Positions 54,132 through 62,993 of a stretch of 64,000 bases of DNA are shown here, piece after piece. The position numbers were made by a program, and so were the translations under genes. The notes beneath the pieces were generated by a model, which ran no database searches, was not told where the DNA came from, and worked only from the letters and a program-made list of their open reading frames with translations. The stretch comes from Pseudopedobacter sp043763845 (GTDB taxonomy: Bacteria > Bacteroidota > Bacteroidia > Sphingobacteriales > Sphingobacteriaceae). Location: assembly GCA_043763845.1 (NCBI GenBank), contig JAYULE010000185.1, positions 25,017-89,016 of the forward strand, read 5' to 3'. Each line of letters starts with the position of its first letter. The stretch's first letter is position 1.

Positions 54132-54407
54132 ATGAACTTAGCACAAATACAACCATTTTTACCCATGATATTAATTGTTGTGGTATTTTATTTTTTTATG
54201 ATACGCCCGCAAATGAAAAAAGCTAAAGACCTTAAAAAGTTTGTAGCCCAGCTAAAAAAAGGAGATAAAGTAATAACCACCGCTGGCATACATTGCAAAA
54301 TTGCCGATGTTAACGAAACCACTATTTTAGTAGAAACCGAAGGTGGAGGCAAAATACGTTTCGATAAGTCGGCGGTTTCCCTAGATGCTTCTAAAGCTAT
54401 AGTTTAA
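54132..54407 (+). CDS. yajC: Preprotein translocase accessory subunit YajC
   Basis: A 91-residue protein. One N-terminal membrane helix (about 9-25) is followed by the typical FMIRPQMKKAKDLKKFV and the small domain with LKKGDKVITTAGIHCKI. YajC binds SecDF in the inner membrane. The stop codon overlaps the left arm of a bidirectional terminator shared with the converging gene. Confidence 0.95.
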   Translation: MNLAQIQPFLPMILIVVVFYFFMIRPQMKKAKDLKKFVAQLKKGDKVITTAGIHCKIADVNETTILVETEGGGKIRFDKSAVSLDASKAIV

Positions 54408-54446
54408 ATTTTGTAGCCGTTGGTAAAACCAACGGCTACAAAATTT
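54406..54446. terminator. Bidirectional terminator between yajC and the converging gene
   Basis: A 19-base arm around TTTTGTAGCCGTTGG pairs perfectly with its complement (54428-54446) across a three-base loop. A-runs on the left and T-runs on the right make it work in both directions. It overlaps the last bases of both stop codons. Confidence 0.95.
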
Positions 54447-54837
54447 AATAAGGAAAATAAACAAAATTTGCCCCTTCGGGCACTACCACAAATAGGCAAG
54501 CAAAATCGCTTGCATCTTTATAGCTTTTCAAAAAAGCTTCTTTTTTGGTATTTTTTACAATGCCACGCTCAATAAATTCTTCAAGGGTTGATGCATGTAT
54601 ACTCCACGATGTACCTAAATCCTTTCTGTCTAAAATTAATTCGCCAAGGGTAATATCCAATTGGTGCGCCACAAAAATTGGATAAGCCGATAGGCCTTCA
54701 ACCATTATTTCAATAGCCACTTCTTTTATCGATTCTTTGTACAATTCCAAGTCCTTTTTCAGGCTCAGTAAAGGGCTTTCGGTTTTGGGCTTTTCGCCAT
54801 CGGTGGCTGAGTTACCTAATAATTCTTCAATATCCAT
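54445..54837 (-). CDS. Conserved small protein of unknown function
   Basis: A 130-residue soluble acidic protein. I recall similar short proteins next to tRNA/rRNA methyltransferase genes in Bacteroidota but no function. Visible parts are a charged N-terminal helix (PLLSLKKDLELYKESIKEVAIEI), the phrase TLGELILDRKDLGTSWSIHASTL, and a C-terminal strand FACLFVVVPEGANFVYFPY. It starts on the base right after the rlmD stop, so it is co-transcribed and likely coupled with rlmD. Confidence 0.6.
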   Translation of the reverse strand: MDIEELLGNSATDGEKPKTESPLLSLKKDLELYKESIKEVAIEIMVEGLSAYPIFVAHQLDITLGELILDRKDLGTSWSIHASTLEEFIERGIVKNTKKEAFLKSYKDASDFACLFVVVPEGANFVYFPY

Positions 54838-56235
54838 TTAAGTGCGTAAATTTAATAAAACCACATTTTCTACGTGTTGCGTATGCGGAAACATATCCAC
54901 AGGTTTTATCCTAACCACTTCGTATTTTTCTTTTAAACGTATTAAATCTCGGGCTTGTGTAGCCGCATTACAACTCACATAAACAATACGTTGCGCTTCC
55001 AATTCCATCAATTTTTCTACCACGTTTGGGTGCATACCAGCCCGTGGCGGGTCGGTAATAATTACATCGGGTTTGCCATGCGTATTTATAAAATCGTTGC
55101 TTAAAACATCTTTCATATCGCCAGCAAAAAAACTAGTATTGGTAATATTGTTAATTAACGAGTTTACTTTGGCATCTTCAATTGCGGAAGGCACATACTC
55201 TACACCAATAACTTTTTTGGCACTTTTGGCAATAAAATTTGCAATGGTGCCCGTACCAGTATATAAATCGTACACCAATTCTTTACCAGTTAGGCCGGCA
55301 AATTCGCGAGTAATTTTATACAATTCGTACGCCTGTACCGAGTTAGTTTGGTAAAACGATTTTGGCCCAATACGAAACCTTAAACCCTCCATTTCCTCAT
55401 AAATATACTCGGGGCCACGGTAGGCAATAATATCTTGGTCGGCAAAAGTATCGTTCTTTTTTTGGTTAACAATGTACAACAACGAAGTAATTTTGGGGAA
55501 CGTTTGTGCCACAAAATCCATCAACAGCTCCACATCATCCTCCTCGGGGTAAGCAAAAATTACAATCACCATTAACTCTCCAGTGCTGCTTGTACGTATA
55601 ACTAAATTACGTAAAACACCCGTATGCGCCCTTAAATCGTAGTAAGAAAGCTGTTTATCTTTAGCAAATTTATTTATGCTGTTGCGTATTTGGTTCGATG
55701 GCTCGGCTTGTAAATAGCAATGGGTTATTTCTAAAATCTTATCAAATCGCAACGGAACGTGAAAACCCAAAGCATCCATTTCCATTGCTTGGCCACTAGC
55801 AACATCCTCGTTGGTTAACCATCGTTTATTAGAAAATGTATATTCTAATTTATTACGGTAATATTGGCTCACTGCCGATGGTAAAATAGCCTCTGCATGC
55901 CCAACATCTAAACCAGCCAACCTTTGCAAAGCATCAACCACCGATTTGTGCTTATATTTTAACTGCGCACCATAACTCATGTGCTGCCATTTACAGCCCC
56001 CACAAACGCCAAAATGTTCGCAAAAAGGGTCTATCCTATCGGCCGATGGCGAAATTAAAGTTTCAATTTTTGCTTCGGCAAACTTTTTTTTCTTTTTGTA
56101 AACCTGAGCATTAACCACATCTCCCGGAATAGCTTTTTCTATAAAAACCACCAAATCGCCATCGCGGGCAACACCCTTACCCTCTTCGGCAATATCAAAT
56201 ACTTCGAGGTTTTCAATAATTTTTTGTGAATTCAA
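54838..56235 (-). CDS. rlmD: 23S rRNA (uracil-5)-methyltransferase RlmD family
   Basis: A 465-residue RumA/RlmD-type enzyme. An N-terminal TRAM RNA-binding domain covers about 1-65. Iron-sulfur cysteines are C72, C78 and C81 (FCEHFGVCGGCKWQ), with a fourth Cys later, probably in ITHCYLQ. The SAM-binding DLYTGTGTIANF and the DPPRAGMHP motif lie in the C-terminal half, and the catalytic Cys is C422 in YVSCNAATQ. It methylates a uridine of 23S rRNA (U1939 in E. coli); paralogues may target other sites, so the exact uridine is inferred. Confidence 0.92.
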   Translation of the reverse strand: MNSQKIIENLEVFDIAEEGKGVARDGDLVVFIEKAIPGDVVNAQVYKKKKKFAEAKIETLISPSADRIDPFCEHFGVCGGCKWQHMSYGAQLKYKHKSVVDALQRLAGLDVGHAEAILPSAVSQYYRNKLEYTFSNKRWLTNEDVASGQAMEMDALGFHVPLRFDKILEITHCYLQAEPSNQIRNSINKFAKDKQLSYYDLRAHTGVLRNLVIRTSSTGELMVIVIFAYPEEDDVELLMDFVAQTFPKITSLLYIVNQKKNDTFADQDIIAYRGPEYIYEEMEGLRFRIGPKSFYQTNSVQAYELYKITREFAGLTGKELVYDLYTGTGTIANFIAKSAKKVIGVEYVPSAIEDAKVNSLINNITNTSFFAGDMKDVLSNDFINTHGKPDVIITDPPRAGMHPNVVEKLMELEAQRIVYVSCNAATQARDLIRLKEKYEVVRIKPVDMFPHTQHVENVVLLNLRT

Positions 56236-56561
56236 TTTTTTGTTAATTAAGATTGCGAAGTTAAAGTTTATACGCTTATTTTTTTATTTTTTAGAAAAAC
56301 AAAGGTATTAGCTTTTGGCGGCCGCTAGCCCCGCTTTACATTACAAGGTTTTTGTTATTAAGGTTTGTGCTTAATTTGACGATTTGGTACAAACAAAAAC
56401 GCTTTCCATTGCAATCGGGTTTATTAACAAAGGGTTGGTGGGTTTGGCGAAATAATAGTGGAGAAGAAATTCCAAAATTTACTTATAAATAAGTATTTAT
56501 GAATCGGTAACCATTTTATAAATTATAAAACATGTTGGTAAGTTTTATTTATATTTGAAAT
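56236..56561. other. Divergent region between rlmD and the toxin-antitoxin pair
   Basis: 326 bases holding the rlmD promoter on the minus strand and the antitoxin promoter on the plus strand. A short GC-rich patch lies near 56319-56335 (GGCGGCCGCTAGCCCCGC). No gene is seen. Confidence 0.5.
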
Positions 56562-56828
56562 ATGCAAACATTAGCACATACTAAAGCTATTATAACTTTA
56601 ATAGAAACTCTGCCAATTAACGAGCGTGATTTTGTGTTAGCCTGGTTTTCTAGTAATAATTTGCGAACTTTAGATTTTGAACCTATTAAAAACGTTGAAT
56701 CACCTAATACAGAAAGTGAATTTTGGCTTTCGGCAAACTCAGATGCTTTAAACCAAATTTGGGACGCACCATCCGAAAACGTTTGGGATACTATTTATAA
56801 AAACCACGAAATAAATGGCCGACTATAA
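56562..56828 (+). CDS. Antitoxin of a PemK/MazF-type pair
   Basis: An 88-residue protein that overlaps the PemK-like toxin gene by 14 bases. The N-terminal half is helical. The C-terminal half holds EFWLSANSDALNQIWDAPSENVWDTIYKNHE, a Trp/acidic tail of the kind that wraps MazF-family toxins. I do not recognise a DNA-binding fold with certainty. The assignment rests on size, overlap and partner. Confidence 0.7.
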   Translation: MQTLAHTKAIITLIETLPINERDFVLAWFSSNNLRTLDFEPIKNVESPNTESEFWLSANSDALNQIWDAPSENVWDTIYKNHEINGRL

Positions 56829-57171
56829 ACAATTTGACATTGTTTGGACAAAATTTTCATTCTCAGATAAAATAGCTCAATACAAAATTAGACCTGCAAT
56901 AATTATTAGCAATCAAATAAGTAATTTTTTAGATAACGATATTATTTTATGTCCTATTACTTCACAAATTCGGGGAGATGCATTCGGAGTTGAACTAACT
57001 AATGAAATGTTAAGCAACAGCTTAGATATTAGAAGTGAAATTAGGTGCAATAAATTGATGACTATCAGAAAATTACTGGTTATATCAAAAAGTGGTGAGG
57101 TGTTATTGCCATATCATCAATTAATTATTGAGAAAGTTTGGAAGGCGTTCGATAATAAAATCGTTATTTAA
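56815..57171 (+). CDS. PemK/MazF-family endoribonuclease toxin
   Basis: A 118-residue protein with the PemK/MazF SH3-like barrel. The start FDIVWTKFSF and KIRPAIIISNQ carry the conserved R-P-(A/V) strand. IILCPITSQ follows, and a C-terminal IRCNKLMTIRK segment supplies the second basic site. The family cuts mRNA. It overlaps the antitoxin gene, as usual for type II systems. It could stabilise the region. No transposon is nearby. Confidence 0.88.
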   Translation: MADYKQFDIVWTKFSFSDKIAQYKIRPAIIISNQISNFLDNDIILCPITSQIRGDAFGVELTNEMLSNSLDIRSEIRCNKLMTIRKLLVISKSGEVLLPYHQLIIEKVWKAFDNKIVI

Positions 57172-57197
57172 TTATTTAAATTGTTATTCCATATTAC

Positions 57198-57545
57198 CTA
57201 CCCAAAAAAACAACAATTTTTATCTTCAACCACTAGTTTTAAAAAGTCTTTAAGATTTTTTACAGTAGGCTGAGGGGTATAATTGTACCATTTTAAATTG
57301 CCCCGTAACCAAAAAACTTTCCAACAATTGGCAGTTTTTACATAAGTAGTTTTGGCAACATCAAAATGCTGAAGCTGTTCAGGATTTTTCCAGTTTGGTC
57401 TAATCTCAAAAATAAAAACACTTTGGTTTTCAATTTTGTAACTTATATCAACTTGGCTTCTAACCGCCAAAGGAGGTCTAATTTTGGCAATAAAATTTTC
57501 CATAGTTTCAATTACATCTACAGTTTGTAAAATATCAATTGCCAT
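57198..57545 (-). CDS. DUF3024 protein
   Basis: A 115-residue protein matching the DUF3024 pattern: an N-terminal helix (VIETMENFIAKIRPP), then FIFEIRPNW and the KTTYVKTANCWKVFWLRGNLKWYNYTP block. Function is unknown; members are small soluble proteins common in Bacteroidota. It converges on the toxin gene with a 26-base gap. Confidence 0.82.
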   Translation of the reverse strand: MAIDILQTVDVIETMENFIAKIRPPLAVRSQVDISYKIENQSVFIFEIRPNWKNPEQLQHFDVAKTTYVKTANCWKVFWLRGNLKWYNYTPQPTVKNLKDFLKLVVEDKNCCFFG

Positions 57546-57690
57546 TTTTTAATATTTATTAGGGTACAATTTAAATCGTTTTTTTAGAATCATCAAACCT
57601 TTTAAGTTACAAAACGCCCCTTGTCATTTAAAATGCAGCGAAGAATCTCATCATTTTATAAACTCTTCACTCCGTTCTGAGTGACAAACC

Positions 57691-58563
57691 CTACTTTATC
57701 AAATTATACAACTCATCCAACTTAGGCGAAAGTACAATTTCTATACGACGGTTTTTGCTGCGGGCAGCACCTGTATTGGCAATATCAATAGCTTGGTATT
57801 GTCCTTTACCTGTTGCGGTTAAGCGTACGGCATCAATTTTTTCTTGCTCGGTTAAAAACCTCACTACCGATGTGGAACGTAAAACACTTAAGTCCCAATT
57901 GTCTTTTATTTGCCCAAGGTTAATTACTTTTTGGTTGTCGGTATGACCTTCTACGGCTACATTAATATCGGGTTGGGTATTTAATACTTTGGCTAAAGCT
58001 TGTAAAGCTTGTTTACCTTTTTCGTCAATTACTATACTGCCACTGCTAAACAATAATTTATCGGTTAGCGATACGTATACCTTACCATCTTTAACTTCAA
58101 CCGTTAAACCGTTTTGGGTAAATCCTAGCAAAGCTTTTTGCAGTTTATTTTTTAGCGCTTCAGTTGCGGCATCGCGTTTTTTAAGTATTTCTTCTACCTC
58201 TCGTAGGCGTTCTTCACGTAATTTAAGGTCGTCGGATAGTTTGTTTAAATCACCCGAAAGCTTGTTTACATTACCCGATAGTTTATTTATTTCGCCCGAA
58301 CTGTTAGAACGTAGTTTGCTGTAATTGGTATTTAAATCACTTATTTTATCGTCTAAGTATGCAATTTGTTTGTGTAAAGATGCCGTATCGTTTTGCAAAC
58401 TAGTTTTATCGTTTTCTAAACCAGCAGTTTGTGTTCGGCATTTTTCCCATCCGGTAGCAACCGAATCTTTTTGTGCCAATAATTGTTTGTATTTTTTGTT
58501 TGATAGTACACTACAAGCACTCAAAAAAAGTAAAGTAGTAAGCGTAAAAGCAATTTGTTTCAT
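57691..58563 (-). CDS. OmpA-family lipoprotein with long coiled coil
   Basis: A 290-residue protein with a lipobox (LLFLSAC17). A coiled coil covers about 25-145, including near-repeats of the heptad phrase NKLSGD(V/L)NKLS. A C-terminal OmpA/MotB peptidoglycan-binding domain spans about 165-285 (VAVEGHTDNQKV, ATGKGQYQAIDIANTG, RSKNRRIEIVLSP). It should tether the outer membrane to the cell wall. The long coiled coil bridges distance or forms oligomers. It is downstream of the DUF2461 gene. Confidence 0.9.
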   Translation of the reverse strand: MKQIAFTLTTLLFLSACSVLSNKKYKQLLAQKDSVATGWEKCRTQTAGLENDKTSLQNDTASLHKQIAYLDDKISDLNTNYSKLRSNSSGEINKLSGNVNKLSGDLNKLSDDLKLREERLREVEEILKKRDAATEALKNKLQKALLGFTQNGLTVEVKDGKVYVSLTDKLLFSSGSIVIDEKGKQALQALAKVLNTQPDINVAVEGHTDNQKVINLGQIKDNWDLSVLRSTSVVRFLTEQEKIDAVRLTATGKGQYQAIDIANTGAARSKNRRIEIVLSPKLDELYNLIK

Positions 58564-58572
58564 TGTAATATA

Positions 58573-59241
58573 TTATTGTATGGCGTTTTTTAAAAAATTT
58601 GTTAATGGGTAAATTAGCGATAATCCACTTAACATTTCGGTAATAATTTTGCTTTCCATCATTTCCTTGTCGGTAAAGCTATGAAAAACCGTAAAACTTT
58701 TAAGTTTTAGCAGTTCTATATTTTCATTTTCGGCACTGTAACCTTTTGGGCAGGTTTTTAGTTTATCGGTTTGGCTTAAACCTTCAAAATAATTTACAAA
58801 ATCTGGTGTTTCAATTATCTCTTTAAATTGGATGGTGTTATAATCTATTTCTTGCCTTATGGCTTTTAAGTGTGCAACTTCGGGCATCCAATATCCGCCT
58901 GCAATAAAACTATTATTTGGCTGTATTTGAATATAATAACCCGGATAATTACCATTTTTACCAACAGACGAAAAGCCTATTCCAAAATTGTTTTTATATG
59001 GCGTTTTATCTTTACTAAACCTAACATCTCGGTAAATACGCATTACACTTTTTTTACCCGTTACTGTGTTAGGTAAGCTGGTATCTATTTTTTGTAGTTG
59101 CGTAAGTAAGTCATCGGCGAAAGCCACCACATTTTGCTGTGCCATTTCGTAGTCTTTTTTATTATCCAAAAACCAATCTCGGTTATTGTTACCTGCAAGA
59201 TTTGTTAAAAATTTAAAAGTTTGTTTGTTAATCGTGGTCAT
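58573..59241 (-). CDS. DUF2461 (TIGR02453) family protein
   Basis: I start it at the ATG at 59241 (MTTINKQTF); the earlier ATG at 59253 adds four residues inside the neighbour. The 222-residue protein shows the family features: FKFLTNLAGNNNRDWFLDNKKDYE, VMRIYRDVRFSKDKTPYKNNFGIGF and GYYIQIQPNNSFIAGGYW. Function is unknown, and no catalysis is proven in the family. It overlaps the 3' end of the DUF983 gene. Confidence 0.9.
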   Translation of the reverse strand: MTTINKQTFKFLTNLAGNNNRDWFLDNKKDYEMAQQNVVAFADDLLTQLQKIDTSLPNTVTGKKSVMRIYRDVRFSKDKTPYKNNFGIGFSSVGKNGNYPGYYIQIQPNNSFIAGGYWMPEVAHLKAIRQEIDYNTIQFKEIIETPDFVNYFEGLSQTDKLKTCPKGYSAENENIELLKLKSFTVFHSFTDKEMMESKIITEMLSGLSLIYPLTNFLKNAIQ

Positions 59242-59614
59242 AATGAGGAACATATTTTACATTTGGCGATAACCAATACAACAAAATTACCCTAGAATAT
59301 CTAAAATTAATTGGAGAAAAAAGAATACTTGCTATTAAAACTGTCACAACATATATCCAAGGCGAATGTTCTTCGTGTGTAACTAAATAAGTTAAAATGC
59401 TTACACCAATAGCCAAGGCCACATTGAAAACATACCCAACATACATTGCTGCATAAAAATAACCAGGCTCTATTTCGTATTTATAATTGCATTTTGGGCA
59501 GTTTTGATACATTTTTTGCGATTTAAAACCGTACATTGATGTTGCAAATAAATTACCACGCCTACAACGTGGGCATTTGGCATGTAACATGGCGTATGAT
59601 ATTGGAGTTGACAT
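59228..59614 (-). CDS. DUF983 membrane protein with zinc-ribbon-like cysteines
   Basis: A 128-residue protein. An N-terminal cysteine module (CPRCRRGNLF and NCPKCNYKYE) looks like a zinc ribbon, followed by two membrane helices (about 48-75 and 82-105). DUF983 proteins occur near cytochrome oxidase genes across bacteria, which fits the oxidase operon on the same strand upstream. The role is unknown, possibly in oxidase assembly. Confidence 0.85.
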   Translation of the reverse strand: MSTPISYAMLHAKCPRCRRGNLFATSMYGFKSQKMYQNCPKCNYKYEIEPGYFYAAMYVGYVFNVALAIGVSILTYLVTHEEHSPWIYVVTVLIASILFSPINFRYSRVILLYWLSPNVKYVPHYDHD

Positions 59615-59771
59615 AAGGAAGAATAATTTAGTTAAAAAGTAAATTTAACTTTTTTATTCTCGAATAATGTTTGTAATAAATTAAAACTCAATTTAATTTT
59701 TACAAATTATGTTGTAGATGCAGCAGATGAAATTTAAAAAAAATTATTAGAATATAACAATTCACACTAAT

Positions 59772-60044
59772 CTAATTCAGATTCAACCGTTCCCGTTTCA
59801 CATCAACATCCACATCTTTCTTTTTAAATTTTTTATACCATAACAAACCCACGCCAGCCATTGCCAAATAAGGAGCCGCTAAGAGATACATAATACCATT
59901 ATTTAAACCTTTACCTGTGCTACCACCTTCTTTTAAATTGCTTTCTACACTGGCTTTGCACATTGGGCATTGGGCGTATATGGCTGTTGCCGATGACAGT
60001 AAAATGGAAAAAATTACAATGGATAATATTTTAAAAAACTTCAT
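59772..60044 (-). CDS. Small CPMC-motif membrane protein of the oxidase cluster
   Basis: A 90-residue protein with a signal peptide (about residues 1-24, ending IYAQ). The motif CPMC (about 26-29) follows directly. A glycine-rich stretch and one membrane helix (about 50-68) precede a basic tail. The CPMC pair could bind copper or act in thiol exchange. Similar short genes end cytochrome oxidase clusters in Bacteroidota. It is the last gene of the ctaA-ctaB operon here. Function is inferred from context only. Confidence 0.62.
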   Translation of the reverse strand: MKFFKILSIVIFSILLSSATAIYAQCPMCKASVESNLKEGGSTGKGLNNGIMYLLAAPYLAMAGVGLLWYKKFKKKDVDVDVKRERLNLN

Positions 60045-60055
60045 AACCTATTGGT

Positions 60056-60628
60056 TTAAAATGGATAATACGGCGAAATCATTAAGTAAACCACAACGCC
60101 AGATATGGTAACATATAACCACACCGGAAAACTGTAACGTACCAATTTGCGGTGTTTTTCTACCTGCATTTGTAAACCTCGCTGAAAACTTAATAATATA
60201 AGTGGCAAAACTATTGCAGCTAAAACTATATGGCTTATTAGTATAACGTAATAAACATACCTTAGTTTGCCCGTTAGCATTATTTCTTCATCGGATAATA
60301 AACCATTATGATTTAAGTCACCAAACATAACATCGGGAGAGAAGTAATGATAAACTATATAAAAAATTAAAAACAACGACGATAGCAAAAAAGTTAAAAT
60401 ATTTATTCTTTTATGCATAGCTATATTTTTTTGCTTAATAAAATACAGGGATGTTAAAAGCAATAAGGTACAAGTGCCATTAATAATAGCATTAAACTTT
60501 GGAAACAAATATACAAAGCTTGGTGTGGGTATTGTTACAGGTATTATTTTACGGTTTAGTATAATTACAACTAAAAACACAAATATAGAAACGCCCATTA
60601 TTATTCTAAAAATCAATTTATCGTTCAT
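60056..60628 (-). CDS. DUF420 / CtaM-like oxidase assembly protein
   Basis: A 190-residue membrane protein with about five helices. It matches DUF420: LFPKFNAIINGTCTLLLL, IKQKNIAMHKRINI, and an HIVLAAIVLPLILL histidine helix. DUF420 proteins (CtaM in Staphylococcus) are needed for assembly or activity of haem-A terminal oxidases. The gene lies between the SCO-like gene and the CPMC gene within the operon. Confidence 0.86.
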   Translation of the reverse strand: MNDKLIFRIIMGVSIFVFLVVIILNRKIIPVTIPTPSFVYLFPKFNAIINGTCTLLLLTSLYFIKQKNIAMHKRINILTFLLSSLFLIFYIVYHYFSPDVMFGDLNHNGLLSDEEIMLTGKLRYVYYVILISHIVLAAIVLPLILLSFQRGLQMQVEKHRKLVRYSFPVWLYVTISGVVVYLMISPYYPF

Positions 60629-60633
60629 AGTTT

Positions 60634-61332
60634 TTAGTTTTCGGCTTTAATTTTTCTTAGCTCTTCGGTTATTTGTACTTTTATTTCGTCGGTTATTTGC
60701 AAAGTTGCACTTACCGATGTGCCATCGTAATAACCACGTATGCGCTGGTTGGCATCTAATAATATTAATTTTTCGGATACTATAAAATCGTTATCATTCA
60801 ATTTTTTCGCATTTATAAAAAAACTGTTTTTGGCCAATACAAAAACTTGGTTACTATCCACGGTACAAAAATTCCATTTAGCAGTGTTTACTTTTAACGT
60901 CTCTGCGTATTTTTTTAACAGGGCTGGCGTATCATATTTAGCATCGATGGTTATGGATACAAAACGTATCATTTTGTTATCCTTATAATCGTTATACAAA
61001 CTTTTTAAACGTTTGTTTACAATAGTATTTAGGTTTTGGTTGCGGGTGTAAAAGAAATTAACCACTACAATTTTGTTCTTAAAATCGGCGAAAGCCAATT
61101 TAACCCTATTTTGGTTTACTAGGTTAAAAGGTTTTATAGTATGGTAAAGCGTATCTGGAATCATAACTCTACGCTTTTTGGTAAAAGTTTTAAGTACTAT
61201 TTTTGGCCCGTAAATAGGCAATGGCTTGTACCTGTTTTTCCCTTTTGCTTGTAGCAAATAATACAAAAATCCTGGTAGGGCTAAAATTGCTACCAGGATT
61301 ATTAGTTTCTTTAACGAAAATTTTTTTATCAT
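60634..61332 (-). CDS. SCO-like protein lacking all copper ligands
   Basis: A 232-residue thioredoxin-fold protein with one N-terminal membrane anchor (about 9-27). Its place in the oxidase operon and segments such as VVVNFFYTRNQ, IRFVSITIDAKYDTPALLKKYA and LLDANQRIRGYYDG mark it as SCO/SenC family. The CxxxC copper site is replaced by N98 and N102, and the His of the VDHS-type loop by V185. The only Cys is C156. It therefore cannot load Cu(A) in the known way. It might be a chaperone-like remnant, with another SCO elsewhere in the genome supplying copper. It overlaps the subunit IV gene by four bases. Confidence 0.82.
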   Translation of the reverse strand: MIKKFSLKKLIILVAILALPGFLYYLLQAKGKNRYKPLPIYGPKIVLKTFTKKRRVMIPDTLYHTIKPFNLVNQNRVKLAFADFKNKIVVVNFFYTRNQNLNTIVNKRLKSLYNDYKDNKMIRFVSITIDAKYDTPALLKKYAETLKVNTAKWNFCTVDSNQVFVLAKNSFFINAKKLNDNDFIVSEKLILLDANQRIRGYYDGTSVSATLQITDEIKVQITEELRKIKAEN

Positions 61333-61670
61333 AAATTCATGTGCGTATTCAAATAATTACCTTCTACAAGCATTAAAACAATAAAATAAATTATAAAAAT
61401 TATTGAAAGTATAAGAAACAGCTTAAGCGTATATTTCTCAAATTTTAAATGCATAAAAAATGCAATAATGTAAAATGCTTTAACCAATGTTAGTACAATG
61501 TAAATGGTATTTCTTAAAAGTTTAGAAATTGCTGCATCTGGTACCGCTAAAGCTAAAACGAATTCTACTAAGGTGATGGCTAAAAGTATGAAGAAAACTT
61601 TCCAAATTCGTCCTTTGGTCATTCCTTCGTGGTCTGCAGCGTGGTGTAGTTCTGTATCTTTGGTTTGCAT
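61329..61670 (-). CDS. Cytochrome c oxidase subunit IV
   Basis: A 113-residue protein with three membrane helices, of the caa3/CyoD subunit IV type (ITLVEFVLAL, LTLVKAFYIIAFFMHLKFE, with the MHL loop typical). It stabilises the oxidase complex in the inner membrane. It overlaps the SCO-like gene by four bases (ATGA-type junction) and follows the subunit III gene by 13 bases. Confidence 0.85.
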   Translation of the reverse strand: MQTKDTELHHAADHEGMTKGRIWKVFFILLAITLVEFVLALAVPDAAISKLLRNTIYIVLTLVKAFYIIAFFMHLKFEKYTLKLFLILSIIFIIYFIVLMLVEGNYLNTHMNL

Positions 61671-61683
61671 ATATGTAAGCTAA

Positions 61684-62382
61684 TTATACTAAGTAAAAAA
61701 ATGTAAAAACAAAAACCCAAACCAAATCAACAAAGTGCCAGTAAAGGCCTACTTTTTCAACCATTAGGTAATGCCCACGGCGTTCGAAAACACCCGTCAT
61801 AGCCATTATTAAAATTATGATATTTATAATAACACCAGTAAAAACATGAAAACCATGGAAACCTGTAATAGTAAAAAATAAATTAGCAAATTGTTGGCCA
61901 CTTACACCATCAGCACCTAATGCTTTTAACTCTTCTAAGCTTGGTGTGCTACCCCACCAAAAACCTTCGTGGTGTAAATGCGTCCACTCTATTGCTTGGC
62001 ATCCTAAAAACATAAAACCACCAATAATAGTTGCTACCATCCACCATACAACTTCTTTTTTAGAATTACGATGACCAGCCTCAACAGCTAAAACCATAGT
62101 TACCGAACTCATAATTAGAATAAAAGTCATAATACCCACAAACACCAAGGGTGCACCAGTTTCGGTAATTCCGGGTATTGATTGAAAAACAATATCAGGG
62201 TCGGGCCAAGTCATTTTACTAAAGCGTTGTGCGCCATAATAAATTAAAAATGCCGAGAAAGTAAAAGCATCCGAAAGCAAGAAGAACCACATCATTAATT
62301 TGCCATACTCAATAGCAAAAGGAGATTTACCACCACTCCAAGGGTCGGTTCTAACTTGATCTAATTTTAATAATGTATCCAT
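61684..62382 (-). CDS. Cytochrome c oxidase subunit III (second copy)
   Basis: A 232-residue protein with about five helices. Subunit III marks are LMMWFFLLSDAFTFSAFLIYYG, AIEWTHLHHEGFWWG, TGFHGFHVFTGVI and GLYWHFVDLVWVFVFTFFY. It is a structural subunit of an aa3/caa3-type oxidase in the inner membrane. It is the second of two tandem subunit III-family genes. Subunits I and II are not in the window and should lie elsewhere. Confidence 0.93.
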   Translation of the reverse strand: MDTLLKLDQVRTDPWSGGKSPFAIEYGKLMMWFFLLSDAFTFSAFLIYYGAQRFSKMTWPDPDIVFQSIPGITETGAPLVFVGIMTFILIMSSVTMVLAVEAGHRNSKKEVVWWMVATIIGGFMFLGCQAIEWTHLHHEGFWWGSTPSLEELKALGADGVSGQQFANLFFTITGFHGFHVFTGVIINIIILIMAMTGVFERRGHYLMVEKVGLYWHFVDLVWVFVFTFFYLV

Positions 62383-62413
62383 TTAAAAATGTATGTAAAC
62401 GTTATGTTATTTT

Positions 62414-62992
62414 TTATTGATTCAAAAGTAAGAAAACATATAAATATATCCATAAAATATCTACAAAATGCCAAAAAACTATTGAAATTTCCATTCTAAA
62501 AATATTTAACACGTTGGGCACTGCTTTGTAACTGCTTATTATTGCGCCAATTATCAAAAATAAACCTGCAACAATATGCAAAATATGAAACAAAGTAAAA
62601 ACATAAACAAAGCTAATTGATGCGTTTGAGCTAGTAAAAAAAGCACCTAAACCAGTTAAAACTATCCAACCATACAATTGCGAACAAGTAAAAGCAACAC
62701 CCAAACCTATAGTAAGCCACAAGCCCAAACGCTGTTTAGCAAAATTTAAACGCTTGGTTTGCATGTACGCCCATTGCAAAGTAAAACTGCTAGCAACTAC
62801 TAAAATGGTGCTTAAAATAAAAATATCGGGCATTTTTACATTTAGCTGTTTTGCTAAATTATCGCCCGAGTAAACTATAAAACCGCTGGTTAAGCCAGCA
62901 AAAAATATAAAAGATGATATCATAAAAAGCCATACGATAAACTTTTTAGGTTGCAGGCTATACCTGTCGGATTCTTGTGGGTATTGAGGCAT
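62414..62992 (-). CDS. Cytochrome c oxidase subunit III family (first, short copy)
   Basis: A 192-residue, about five-helix protein with the subunit III end FWHFVDILWIYLYVFLLLNQ and TLFHILHIVAGLFLIIG. It lacks the longer N-terminal part of the 232-residue neighbour. Two tandem subunit-III-like genes are usual in this phylum's oxidase loci. It starts two bases before the end of ctaB. Confidence 0.9.
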   Translation of the reverse strand: MPQYPQESDRYSLQPKKFIVWLFMISSFIFFAGLTSGFIVYSGDNLAKQLNVKMPDIFILSTILVVASSFTLQWAYMQTKRLNFAKQRLGLWLTIGLGVAFTCSQLYGWIVLTGLGAFFTSSNASISFVYVFTLFHILHIVAGLFLIIGAIISSYKAVPNVLNIFRMEISIVFWHFVDILWIYLYVFLLLNQ

Positions 62993-62993
62993 T

